Positions 55,398 through 63,538 of a stretch of 64,000 nt of DNA are shown here, one piece after another (positions within the stretch are counted from its first letter, which is position 1; the number at the start of each line of letters is the position of its first letter). The position numbers and the translations under genes were made by a program. Source of the DNA: JAFGDI01 sp963667715 (lineage in GTDB: Bacteria; Planctomycetota; Phycisphaerae; Sedimentisphaerales; SM23-30); contig OY763926.1 in assembly GCA_963667715.1 (NCBI GenBank), positions 2,356,001-2,420,000 of the forward strand. The letters are read 5' to 3'. A model generated the notes under the pieces. That model was not told the DNA's origin. It did no database searches and saw only the letters and a program-made list of their open reading frames with translations.

Positions 55398-56231
55398 CTA
55401 ACTTATCAGGGCTTCCTGATTCTCAACCAGAGTTTTCATCTTACAGCCAACGATCACTGGGTTCGCCCATTCACGCTGAAACCTCTGCCATTGCTTATCA
55501 ACTTCACCACGTTCATTTCTGTAAAGCATCGCAAATGGCATTAGTCCTAACGCAACTACACTATGCAATCTTTCCTCGGCTTGCTCGATCGTGTCTCTAG
55601 GCCAGCCGATAAGAACGTAGCACTGCACTTTATGTTGTTTTAGCATACTTGTACCGCTGAACATCTTCGATGCTCTAACCAACGGCTCGTAATCGTCTGG
55701 CGTGTCATAGGCCAGAAATAACGATTGTGGCTTTAGGTCAACAAACAAATCAACATGCCAATCTTTAAGCTCTCTGGCTTCGATACCGCCTGAAAATACA
55801 GCCTTATGCGGTTGACGTTTGAGCATCTCAAATACAGCTTTAATGTGGCTATCTGAACACTGTAGCAAGTTATTGTCCTGCAATATCCAGCCGTCAGTAA
55901 TCGGTAATTCCCTGATCTTACCTTCTCGCTTTGGGGCCACACAGAACCAGCAATTGTTGTTACAGCCTCTCGATGTAATGACGTAACCTGGCTTTAAATA
56001 TCTTCCCGGCACAAAGTCACCGCCATTATCATCGTAAGCAGGGCCACCGAGCGTTACATTATACCCAGCCTTTTGCCACTGTTGGGCCAACTGCTCGGCT
56101 CTTGGCTTATCATAAGTAAATGTGCAACTTACATGTACCTCATTCTCTGGCAGTTGCCAGATTGGCGGACCATCGTAATAAGCCTTATCGTCGGTCGGTG
56201 TTGCGTTTGTTTTGCGTGGGAACACCCTCAA
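55398..56231 (-). CDS. phage radical SAM enzyme
   Basis: 277 residues from TTG at 56231, which overlaps the methyltransferase stop as TTGA with GGAGG nearby. Residues ~30-80 resemble a shortened B12-binding-like domain (YNVTLGGPAYD). The radical SAM cluster motif is CNNNCWFC in VITSRGCNNNCWFCVAPKREG. It would bind a 4Fe-4S cluster and cleave SAM to a 5'-deoxyadenosyl radical. The substrate is unknown. Coupling to the cytosine methyltransferase suggests, but does not prove, a role in nucleic acid modification. Confidence 0.75.
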   Translation of the reverse strand: MRVFPRKTNATPTDDKAYYDGPPIWQLPENEVHVSCTFTYDKPRAEQLAQQWQKAGYNVTLGGPAYDDNGGDFVPGRYLKPGYVITSRGCNNNCWFCVAPKREGKIRELPITDGWILQDNNLLQCSDSHIKAVFEMLKRQPHKAVFSGGIEARELKDWHVDLFVDLKPQSLFLAYDTPDDYEPLVRASKMFSGTSMLKQHKVQCYVLIGWPRDTIEQAEERLHSVVALGLMPFAMLYRNERGEVDKQWQRFQREWANPVIVGCKMKTLVENQEALIS

Positions 56232-57637
56232 CAACTCACCACCTCCCGAACTTCCTCGGCACAATTAGCACCAGCTAACGCCATAGCCATTTGCGGGCAT
56301 ACACTGTTGCCGATACGGGCTACCTGACTGCTCTTAGAGCCTGTCATTATATATTCTGCCGGAAATCCTTGAGCGTTTGCCAGCTCTCTTGGAGTCAACA
56401 TACGGAGGGTAATGTCTGTGATCTGATACGGTACGCCATGAATCATTACTAAGCCGAACCGTTCCTTTGTGGTTACAGTGTGGGCTGGTTCTGTGATAGC
56501 TGAGCCGATACCGGCACCGTAGTATTTCATAAGAAAAGCAGATACTAAAGCATTATGGTCTATAGCCGTTACTGTGTGCAATGGTTCGTTTGCTTTACTC
56601 CCAACTACACCACCATAATACTTACTTAGAAATGTTGATACCACACCGAACCGATTGCTAGTTACTACCGTATTCAATGGAGCATCAGCCGGATAACACC
56701 TTGAGCCATTACCTGTAGGTGTGTTATACTGCTTGATAAATGCAGAGACTAAAGCAAATCGATTCTCACATGTTATAGTTCTCAACTTATCATTTATTGA
56801 GACTCCACCACCCTTACTACTCTTATGGTCAATAGGTATTACGAACGGCTCTTGAGCGTCCAATATGAACTTTTTAACACCAAGTGCAATACGCTTCATA
56901 GTGTGTTCAGCCAACGGCCTGACTACCCTGATACCAGTCTTTTTCCGTAGCCCTGTCGCTTCTTCCTTTGTCATAAATATGCTATGACCGGGAATACTCC
57001 AATCGATACAATCCGCTGCGGTTTTGAACGGTGGAAGCCCGAACAAATTCCCCGGTTCTCCGTGCGTAGGCTCCGGCCACACAATCGGCTGACCGTCGCA
57101 GCGAGCTATCATAAACAGCCGTGTACGAATCGTCGGGCTACCATAGTCACAAGCCCGAAGCTCTTTGAACTCGACTTTGTAACCAAGACCTTTGAGTTGA
57201 GACAGCCATAAACTGAATGTTTCCCCGGCCCGCTCTTTAATTGGTTGGTTATCCTCACCAATCGGCCCCCATGTGCGGAACTCCGGTACATTTTCCAGCA
57301 TGATAATACGTGGCTTTACCAACTGTGCCCAGTTAACAACCACCCAGGCAAGGCTGCGGATTTCCTTCTTGACCGGCTTACCGCCCTTGGCCTTACTGAA
57401 ATGGGTGCAATCAGGGCTTGCCCAAAGTAAACCCACTGGCTGGCCTTTAGTAACCTTCAGCGGATTAACTTCGAATACATCTTCACGATAATGTAATGTA
57501 TCTGGATGATTCGCTTGGTGCATTGCAATTGCGTCAGCATCGTGGTTGATTGCAATGTCAACATGCAACCCCGCCATTTCCAAACCTGTTGAAGCCCCGC
57601 CACCGCCGGCAAATAAGTCTACTACTAATTCTCGCAT
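56228..57637 (-). CDS. DNA (cytosine-5) methyltransferase
   Basis: 469 residues. Motif I DLFAGGGGASTG (7-18), motif IV SPDCTHFS (74-81, catalytic Cys77; PDC replaces the usual PC), motif VI ENV (115-117), motif VIII RTRLF (171-175), motifs IX-X LTPRELANAQGFP (414-426) and VARIGNSVCPQM (439-450). Between VIII and IX, residues ~294-396 contain three ~33-residue repeats (FALVSAF..., FGVVSTF..., NALVSAF...), likely the target-recognition region. Role: methylates phage DNA, protecting it from host restriction. Overlaps the radical SAM start. Confidence 0.9.
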   Translation of the reverse strand: MRELVVDLFAGGGGASTGLEMAGLHVDIAINHDADAIAMHQANHPDTLHYREDVFEVNPLKVTKGQPVGLLWASPDCTHFSKAKGGKPVKKEIRSLAWVVVNWAQLVKPRIIMLENVPEFRTWGPIGEDNQPIKERAGETFSLWLSQLKGLGYKVEFKELRACDYGSPTIRTRLFMIARCDGQPIVWPEPTHGEPGNLFGLPPFKTAADCIDWSIPGHSIFMTKEEATGLRKKTGIRVVRPLAEHTMKRIALGVKKFILDAQEPFVIPIDHKSSKGGGVSINDKLRTITCENRFALVSAFIKQYNTPTGNGSRCYPADAPLNTVVTSNRFGVVSTFLSKYYGGVVGSKANEPLHTVTAIDHNALVSAFLMKYYGAGIGSAITEPAHTVTTKERFGLVMIHGVPYQITDITLRMLTPRELANAQGFPAEYIMTGSKSSQVARIGNSVCPQMAMALAGANCAEEVREVVSC

Positions 57638-57664
57638 ATCTTACCTCACCAATCTCAGTTAAAT

Positions 57665-57967
57665 TTATTTATAAATTCCTAACCATTCAGCAAACGTCCC
57701 GTCATACCAATCTTGATTTTTAAGATACTCACGGTACCGCTTTTGTGACCTAGTTAGCTTCTCATGCCTTATCTGACCCATTTCGCCATACTCTACATTA
57801 TCAGTAGGATGAATGTTAAATACTACGCCGGGCTTATCGCTATCGAAATTAACACCAATGTAATTACCACGGTCTTCTGCAATAATACCCAGTTTACCAT
57901 CAACGCTTACTCTTCGTCCTATTTCTGCTGGTACTTGATAGTGATCTTTTACATACTGACAACTCAT
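57665..57967 (-). CDS. phage conserved protein of unknown function
   Basis: 100 residues: an SH3-like beta barrel (GRRVSVDGKLGIIAEDRGNYIGVNFD) then a basic helix (KLTRSQKRYREYLKNQDWYDGTFAEWL) typical of small phage proteins. GAGG seven bases before the ATG. Confidence 0.6.
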   Translation of the reverse strand: MSCQYVKDHYQVPAEIGRRVSVDGKLGIIAEDRGNYIGVNFDSDKPGVVFNIHPTDNVEYGEMGQIRHEKLTRSQKRYREYLKNQDWYDGTFAEWLGIYK

Positions 57968-57989
57968 ATCTTAACCTCGTCCCTAATAA

Positions 57990-58340
57990 TTATTTAATCG
58001 CATCTATTACACATCTGCGAAAATGCGACATTAACCCATATTGTTCTATTTCTTGCAAAGCAAACTTTGTCGCTAATCCCTTAATCTCATCGATACCAAA
58101 CTGAGAAATTACTGACCTTTGCTGTTCGTGCGACAATTTGCCCCAAACACTGTCGAATTGTTTCAGTTGCTTACTGGTAAGCTTCTTCTCAACAGCATCA
58201 ATTTTTGTTCTATTATCTGTGTAAGACGCTATATCTCTTTCTGAGTACTCTTTTGCCAAATCAACCGCATATGGTAAATTATCAGCATCGATTAGCAACT
58301 CATAAGGAGCTGGCGTAATTTTTACTTTGAATGTTCTCAC
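57990..58340 (-). CDS. phage protein of unknown function
   Basis: 116 residues, beta N-terminus (FKVKITPAPYELLIDAD), then helices. GTG start overlaps the previous stop (GTGA) with GGAAGG six bases upstream. No family recognised. Confidence 0.55.
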   Translation of the reverse strand: MRTFKVKITPAPYELLIDADNLPYAVDLAKEYSERDIASYTDNRTKIDAVEKKLTSKQLKQFDSVWGKLSHEQQRSVISQFGIDEIKGLATKFALQEIEQYGLMSHFRRCVIDAIK

Positions 58341-58497
58341 TGCATACCTTCCTTTCCTGCTTCATCTTGTCCCTGATTCTCGTTACTACAGAGCGGCTCA
58401 CATTCCACCGGTCCGCAGTTCCCTGAAGTCCAAATCCCTGATTCAGACTTATCCGAATCGCCCTCTCTACCTCCGGTATTGTCCGCTTCCATTTCAT
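58300..58497 (-). CDS. small HTH protein overlapping two genes
   Basis: 65 residues in a third frame; IPEVERAIRISLNQGFGLQGTADRWNVSRSVVTRIRD is a clear homeodomain-like HTH. GGAG lies three bases before the ATG, which is tight. It spans the junction of its two neighbours, whose own coupling looks genuine, so this is an overlapping gene or a striking coincidence. Confidence 0.45.
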   Translation of the reverse strand: MKWKRTIPEVERAIRISLNQGFGLQGTADRWNVSRSVVTRIRDKMKQERKVCSENIQSKNYASSL

Positions 58498-58786
58498 TAT
58501 CTATCTCCAATTCTAAGCCAACTCCTGTTCGCCCATCGTCAATGGCTCGATTCAATACATCTACTACATTTGATAGTTGCATAGGTGTGACGATTCTAAT
58601 TACATCCAAAACAGATACGATAGTTTCAGCAACTATCTTTGTTAACAATTCAACTTTCTGTTTCTGACTTAGGTTCATCGCCTTAGCATTCTTAACTATA
58701 CTCGATATGTACTCACATGATATCTGCGACGCATACGCATCCAGTATGTCATGCGTCATTTCCTGTTTTTCATTAAATGCTACCAT
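58337..58786 (-). CDS. phage protein of unknown function with disordered tail
   Basis: 149 residues. The first ~95 are helical and hydrophobic-patterned (AKAMNLSQKQKVELLTKIVAETIVSVLDVIRI in two helices); the last ~50 are Gly/Glu/Ser-rich, coinciding with the overlapping HTH gene. GGAG six bases before the ATG. No family recognised. Confidence 0.5.
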   Translation of the reverse strand: MVAFNEKQEMTHDILDAYASQISCEYISSIVKNAKAMNLSQKQKVELLTKIVAETIVSVLDVIRIVTPMQLSNVVDVLNRAIDDGRTGVGLELEIDNEMEADNTGGREGDSDKSESGIWTSGNCGPVECEPLCSNENQGQDEAGKEGMQ

Positions 58787-58789
58787 TTA

Positions 58790-59296
58790 TTACTCCTCGC
58801 CATATGGCATATCTTTAATTAAACCTTTACATTGCCTCAATACCACACTTCCATCATAAACACGCCTGCAATACCTCTCGGCTACCTGTCTACGATTAGC
58901 ACCTTTGATACCTTTTTTTGGTATGTGCTGTAGTACAAGCTCGATCACTACATCTGGATAATGCTTTGCCATTCGTTGGAGTTTTTTATTAGTCTTACCG
59001 TCGTGATAACCTTTTGTTTCGTGCCATACTTCCGAGCCGTCATTCTCGACAACCAGGAAGTCAGGTCGATACATTACTGGTGCCGTTTTCTCACCTTCAA
59101 AATAATAAGTCTCACTTTCATACGACCAGCCTTGTATCTGCTGATTATCTGTCAGTATTTGCAAATATTGCGCCCAGTGATATTCGAACTTACTACGAAA
59201 ATGATATCTCTGCCCGCCCACAGTAGCTGTCACCCTGGTATTGTTCATACTCAGAGTAATTCGCCTGTTTTTTTTAAATCCCATTTTTTCTACCAT
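58790..59296 (-). CDS. DUF1064-like phage PD-(D/E)XK nuclease
   Basis: 168 residues. Contains FRSKFEYHWAQYLQ, then YRPDFLVVENDGSEVWHETKGY: a PD-(D/E)XK active site with Asp in RPDF and Glu/Lys in ETK. DUF1064 proteins are phage nucleases of the recombination region. Starts at the ATG 59296 (GAGG upstream); a second ATG at 59284 lacks a site. Overlaps the upstream gene by 23 bases. Confidence 0.75.
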   Translation of the reverse strand: MVEKMGFKKNRRITLSMNNTRVTATVGGQRYHFRSKFEYHWAQYLQILTDNQQIQGWSYESETYYFEGEKTAPVMYRPDFLVVENDGSEVWHETKGYHDGKTNKKLQRMAKHYPDVVIELVLQHIPKKGIKGANRRQVAERYCRRVYDGSVVLRQCKGLIKDMPYGEE

Positions 59297-59633
59297 GCCT
59301 GGCTTTCCTCACTTCCTCTTTAATCGATTCAATAGTACTGCAATGTGTAGCGTTACTCAAATCGCCATTCAACACATATTTTACATAGTCATTCAACAAT
59401 CTTATATGACCATCAGATAATGACGCATTACCTCCTGACCTCTCAATACTCCACCCCCTCGCATTCCTAAGATTCTGTATCTGACCGCAAAACCTCTTCA
59501 CTGTCAGCTTACGATCATCTCCATATACCTCCCGCGTCAACTGCGGTATCGGCTGTGGGTATTTTGTTAGGCTAAACAGTATCTTATAAGCAACCAACTC
59601 AACATCATCATACACAATCATTATCTCTCGCAT
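59274..59633 (-). CDS. probable winged-helix DNA-binding protein
   Basis: 119 residues from the ATG at 59633 (GGAG eight bases upstream). QPIPQLTREVYGDDRKLTVKRFCGQIQNLRN resembles the wHTH pattern with a recognition helix. It directly follows the hairpin-rich gap, so could act in early regulation or replication. Low certainty on fold. Confidence 0.5.
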   Translation of the reverse strand: MREIMIVYDDVELVAYKILFSLTKYPQPIPQLTREVYGDDRKLTVKRFCGQIQNLRNARGWSIERSGGNASLSDGHIRLLNDYVKYVLNGDLSNATHCSTIESIKEEVRKARHGRKNGI

Positions 59634-59639
59634 TATCAA

Positions 59640-59976
59640 GTCTCCTTATTGGTGAAAGTTGGAGCGCACAGCGACCCAATAAAGGGTCCTGAATTGAAAA
59701 CATAGTTCCTTACCGGAGCCAAGCCATCGCTTCAGCGGCGTATAGTCTCACCATTATCGCAGTCACTCACCTATACGCTGTAGTGCTCAATTATTATTGA
59801 GGCAATCGACCGGTATCGCTTAGTAGGCCGACTGTCATTTCTTGTCTGCCACACACGTGACAGTTGTACACTGCTCATAGTTTCTTTCATTACGCAGGTA
59901 AACCGTGTTAAACCTCTGCTATTGTGATACCCCTCAAGGTTAAAGTACAGTCACAACACTGCTTTTCACTTTTCTA
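59640..59976. ncRNA. structured, probably non-coding phage region
   Basis: 337 bases without a gene in an otherwise packed operon. Hairpins: GACCC/GGGTC (59673-59677, 59684-59688); GCGTATAG/CTATACGC (59738-59745, 59771-59778); CTCAAT-TATT-ATTGAG (59786-59801); ACTGTCA/TGACAGT (59831-59837, 59858-59864), all perfect. Could be a transcribed structured RNA, an attenuator, or a replication origin next to the primase gene. Confidence 0.5.
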
Positions 59977-60861
59977 TCAACCACAGAATCGGCGAGTATT
60001 CTTAATTAGATCGTCATACAAAGCTGCGGTTAATCCTTTGCCGAGCCATTCCCTGGCATCTTTACACCGAATCGGTTTAGTTACATAAACAGATATCTTG
60101 TGATACGGTAGTTCGTGGGCGAGCTTCAAAGCCCCTTCCTGTCCCGGAAACCATTTACTACCATCTGGCCGTATCTTTGCTGTATCATTATCAGAGAGCA
60201 CGATTATTCTCTTTGGTCTTGTTCTCTCGACATATACTTTAATATCCTGAACGTTTGCACTACAGGTAGCACGACCAATAACATCAACACCGATATCTAA
60301 CAAGGCCGGCGGGTCCGTGAATCCTTCCACGATAGTTAGCTCTCTATGCCCGATCTCGTCAGGAATACAGAGTCCGTTCTGACTCCCTGGGTAAGATCCT
60401 TTAAACCAGTCGTGCCTTGTCCTGATACCGATTATATTCTCTCTTCCATCCCTCATTGGTGAGGTCCAGCCTTTAAGGTCCATAGGTCCATTCTGCCCGT
60501 TGTACCTTATCCATCCTTGTCCATACTCACATCTCTCCAAGCTCTTCGCAGACACACCCAGGCTTTCACTGAGCGGTATTAAATCTACTCCTGCCCGGTA
60601 ACCCATAGCCAACTCAAACCACTGGACAGGGCTTAACGTCGCTTGTTTTTCCGGGCGTGTAACTCTCTTCGCATATTGCGGCCTGTCATCTTCTTTCAGT
60701 GTGTGGATATAGCCAACAGAACCGTCTTTTGCCTCAACGGGCTTATCAGACATAACTCTCATGCAATACGCAACAGTTCCGTCGTCTGCAACTGCACAAT
60801 AGTCTGGCTTGCCGCATATCGGACAAGGATTATTCTTTTTGACTCGTACCCACTTATTCAC
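59977..60861 (-). CDS. DNA primase: zinc finger plus TOPRIM
   Basis: 294 residues. CPICGKPDYC near residue 13 begins the zinc-binding domain. TOPRIM signatures are TIVEGFTDPPALLDIG (catalytic Glu) and RIIVLSDNDTAK (DxD-like). It primes phage DNA synthesis. GTG start, five bases after the helicase stop, with AAGG upstream. The RNA polymerase domain between zinc and TOPRIM is shortened, so it may be a gp4/alpha-like reduced primase. Confidence 0.8.
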   Translation of the reverse strand: MNKWVRVKKNNPCPICGKPDYCAVADDGTVAYCMRVMSDKPVEAKDGSVGYIHTLKEDDRPQYAKRVTRPEKQATLSPVQWFELAMGYRAGVDLIPLSESLGVSAKSLERCEYGQGWIRYNGQNGPMDLKGWTSPMRDGRENIIGIRTRHDWFKGSYPGSQNGLCIPDEIGHRELTIVEGFTDPPALLDIGVDVIGRATCSANVQDIKVYVERTRPKRIIVLSDNDTAKIRPDGSKWFPGQEGALKLAHELPYHKISVYVTKPIRCKDAREWLGKGLTAALYDDLIKNTRRFCG

Positions 60862-60863
60862 GA

Positions 60864-62534
60864 TTAACTGACCTTCTTGTCTTCAACTAATGACCTTACA
60901 CTGTCATTTACTTGCCAGTTATTACCTGCTAATTCGTTCATTATCTTATTAGCAGTTATTCTATTAACTGCCGCCGGATTAATTCCGCAGCGACGTAATA
61001 CTTTCTGCTGCTTCTCTGACGGTGGCGTAGCCTCAATGACCTGACTTGCGTGTATCGTGTTCTGTATCTGATCAACATTCGGCACTCCCCAGCGTTCGAG
61101 CATTTCACGCTGTTTCGGTGACATAGGCTTCTTTTTCATATAACCAGGTATGCGACGTGGAGTGATTGCTAGAGCGTCGAACGGTGATACATTCTTTGAG
61201 AAATATTGAGCGTTAAATAAAATACGCTCTTTCAAAGCCGCTTCTTCTGCTTTACGACGGCGTTCTCTGAGTTCCGCTTCTGCTCTCTGAAGCTCGGTCA
61301 TTACATTCTCTGGACGACCTGCGGTGCGAGCTTGTTCTGTTGCCAGTTCGACAACCTCGTCTGGATACTGACCACCAAGAATATCGACCGCAGACACTAG
61401 CTTATGCCTACCTGCATTACCAACCAGATCTACCATCAACGCTTTAGGCTTCGAACTGTTCGCTATCAGTCTCCTGCGATCTTCAGCGTGATCATAGTTA
61501 TTCAGTTCTACCGCTATTTCTTCAGCCGGACGGGTCATACGGCCAAATATCTGCGTGTACATAGTTAGGCTCTTTGTGGGTCTGCCATTCGCAATTACCT
61601 CCACGCCCGGATCGTCGAACCCTTCAATGAAGCAACCAACATTAACCAGTCTTCTTAGTTCACCTTTATAGTACGCCTGGACGATAGCACGCCTAACGTC
61701 TTTCGGTGTCTTACCACAAACAAACTCGGTACTATTCGGCTCATAGCGGTTAAATATTTCTTTAGCACATTCAGCTTGATCTACTGACGCTGCGAAGAAT
61801 AATGTTTTGCGACCGTTGGCAATCTCAATAGTAGGAATTACCATCGCATGAACTATTTCTTCGTGTTCGAGTATCTCATTCAGATCGGCGGCAGCAAAAT
61901 CGCCAAGGCGAGTACGGCAGGTCGATAAATCCATACCGCACACCTCAACAACCTGCTGTTCAACATCGACCAGATAACCGTCCTGAATACCATCAAACAC
62001 GCCGTATTCAATCGCTACGTCATCAAATATCTGACCTAACGCCTGTTCGTCTGTCCTGCTCGGTGTTGCGGTTACGCCCAGATGTTTACATTTTGGATTG
62101 TCTGTTAGAAAGTAATCATATATCTTACGATACGTTGAAGCTGTTGATCTGTGAGCCTCATCGGTTACAACAAGGCGAAATTCTGACGGGTCGAAACGCT
62201 CAAGGCGGTGTAATCTGGATAAAGTTTGCACCGTCGCTACTACAACCGGAGCTTTGAGCATAGTTGAAGTATGAGCGTATTGTTCGGCCATTTCAATATC
62301 TACATCGAGACCAGTTGCCTTATATATCTTTATGGCTGCCTGAGTGATCAATTCTTCTCTATGGGCTAGTGCTAATATACGTCCGCCTGTCTCCTGGTGC
62401 ATCCTATCGGCTGCATGGGCAAAAGTGATCGTCTTTCCGAGTCCTGTAGCCATGACCGCCAGTGCCGCCTGTTGAGTCTTAAATATCTCCCAAGAATTAT
62501 TAATTGCCTTATCTTGATACTTTCGTGCCTTCAC
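60864..62534 (-). CDS. SF2 DEAH-box helicase
   Basis: 556 residues from GTG at 62534 (GGTGG seven bases upstream), which lies four bases after the stop of the small zinc gene. Motif I MATGLGKT, motif II TDEAH, motif III VTATPSR, and late motifs in GCFIEGFDDPGVEVIANGRPTKS ... QIFGRMTR. It resembles SSL2/RAD25-type phage helicases that unwind DNA at replication. The C-terminal 120 residues are Arg/Glu-rich. An upstream ATG (62585) would overlap the small zinc gene and has no ribosome site. Confidence 0.88.
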   Translation of the reverse strand: MKARKYQDKAINNSWEIFKTQQAALAVMATGLGKTITFAHAADRMHQETGGRILALAHREELITQAAIKIYKATGLDVDIEMAEQYAHTSTMLKAPVVVATVQTLSRLHRLERFDPSEFRLVVTDEAHRSTASTYRKIYDYFLTDNPKCKHLGVTATPSRTDEQALGQIFDDVAIEYGVFDGIQDGYLVDVEQQVVEVCGMDLSTCRTRLGDFAAADLNEILEHEEIVHAMVIPTIEIANGRKTLFFAASVDQAECAKEIFNRYEPNSTEFVCGKTPKDVRRAIVQAYYKGELRRLVNVGCFIEGFDDPGVEVIANGRPTKSLTMYTQIFGRMTRPAEEIAVELNNYDHAEDRRRLIANSSKPKALMVDLVGNAGRHKLVSAVDILGGQYPDEVVELATEQARTAGRPENVMTELQRAEAELRERRRKAEEAALKERILFNAQYFSKNVSPFDALAITPRRIPGYMKKKPMSPKQREMLERWGVPNVDQIQNTIHASQVIEATPPSEKQQKVLRRCGINPAAVNRITANKIMNELAGNNWQVNDSVRSLVEDKKVS

Positions 62535-62538
62535 GATC

Positions 62539-62706
62539 TCACCACCTTCCGCAATACGGGCAAAGCCACTCACCACAACCATCATTATTTAGGTCTACAT
62601 AGCTCATTTTAGTGCCACATTTACTACATACGCCGATCGCTTCACAATTGAGCCAAACCATACCGAGAATGAGTAACGATAAACATAGTATCAGCCACAT
62701 AATCAT
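62539..62706 (-). CDS. 55-residue membrane zinc-ribbon protein
   Basis: Starts with an ATG that overlaps the preceding stop as ATGA, and ends four bases before the helicase GTG. Residues 1-~20 form a transmembrane helix (MIMWLILCLSLLILGMVW), followed by a zinc ribbon CSKC-x(18)-CPYC. Position inside a tight operon and clean junctions at both ends make it a real gene. Function unknown; it may tether replication or act at the membrane. Confidence 0.75.
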   Translation of the reverse strand: MIMWLILCLSLLILGMVWLNCEAIGVCSKCGTKMSYVDLNNDGCGEWLCPYCGRW

Positions 62707-63527
62707 TCATCTCCTTTCCCGTTATAATTATCCAAGCCAACTTTGTATTCTTCAGGTAACGTATGGAATATGCGTTTGGTCATATAGCCAGTGCCACGGC
62801 AATGTCCACACTTACTTCCAAGGCCACCTTCACCAGCACACACTGGGCAGATGCAATAAGCCTGTGCAGAGCGAAGCACTTCGTATAGATTAGCGAAACG
62901 AGAGTCCACATACTTATCTTCTATATCAGTGAATCCAATTTCGCCAATTACAGCCTTAATATCCTTCTTTACTAACGCAAGTTGCCCAGTCCACTTCTCG
63001 TAAGTTTTAATCGCAGTGAAGACTGCATGTAAGTGCTCTGGTATCTCCTGCCCGAAGCGGTCTTTCTTGACCCTGGCAGTGTCAATTACAGTTGCTTCAG
63101 CGGTTTTAATCTCTTCCGGCTCTGTCTCGTATTCCCATTCTTCTTCATCTTCTACAGGCCCGTCTTTTTCGTACTCTTCCTCATCGTTTTCGCTTTCAGA
63201 ATCGCCATAAGTGCTTGTCACTACTGAGTTGGCATGTGCAACTTTTGCACATTGACCAGATTCGAGCGTGTATAGATCGCTTATATTCTCCGGCTGTTCA
63301 CCAGACTCAATTCTCTTATTGGCGTTAATCCAGTTGTACGCAGTCCTGCGCGATATTGGTAGGGTGTCGAGATACTCTTCGAACTGCCCCGGCATCTCAG
63401 CATGTAACTCACGCAAACGCCCACCCAGCACATTGATGCGTTCACGAGTACTTAATGCCAGGTCTACAATGTCTTGACGCAATGCGTCTTTCTTTTTCTC
63501 AAGTGCTTTTATTGCTGTTTTTGCCAT
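62703..63527 (-). CDS. DUF3102-like phage protein with DnaJ-type zinc motif and palindromic element C
   Basis: 274 residues. N-terminal coiled coil and HTH-like ISRRTAYNWINANK (~58-71) as in DUF3102. Residues 92-108 are CAKVAHANSVVTSTYGD from the repeat, followed by an acidic disordered stretch (SENDEEEYEKDGPVEDEEEWEY). C-terminus CPVCAGEGGLGSKCGHCRGTGY is a DnaJ-like zinc finger. AAGGA eight bases before the ATG. Probably a DNA-associated early protein near SSB and helicase; the exact role is unknown. Confidence 0.65.
   Translation of the reverse strand: MAKTAIKALEKKKDALRQDIVDLALSTRERINVLGGRLRELHAEMPGQFEEYLDTLPISRRTAYNWINANKRIESGEQPENISDLYTLESGQCAKVAHANSVVTSTYGDSESENDEEEYEKDGPVEDEEEWEYETEPEEIKTAEATVIDTARVKKDRFGQEIPEHLHAVFTAIKTYEKWTGQLALVKKDIKAVIGEIGFTDIEDKYVDSRFANLYEVLRSAQAYCICPVCAGEGGLGSKCGHCRGTGYMTKRIFHTLPEEYKVGLDNYNGKGDE
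63203..63252 (-). repeat. phage palindromic element, copy C
   Basis: 50 bp aligned with copies A and B, same orientation. The palindromic half (63233-63251) is identical; of the ten differences, eight lie in the 12-base spacer and two in the GTAAGTACTT half. The changes at the Ser, Ser and Tyr codons of SxxTSTYG are synonymous. Confidence 0.8.
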
Positions 63528-63538
63528 GATTATTTTCC

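Noticed and set aside
59640..59976. tRNA gene in the structured gap
   Set aside because: No T-arm consensus (GGTTCGAATCC-like) or acceptor pairing could be assembled around the hairpins on either strand.
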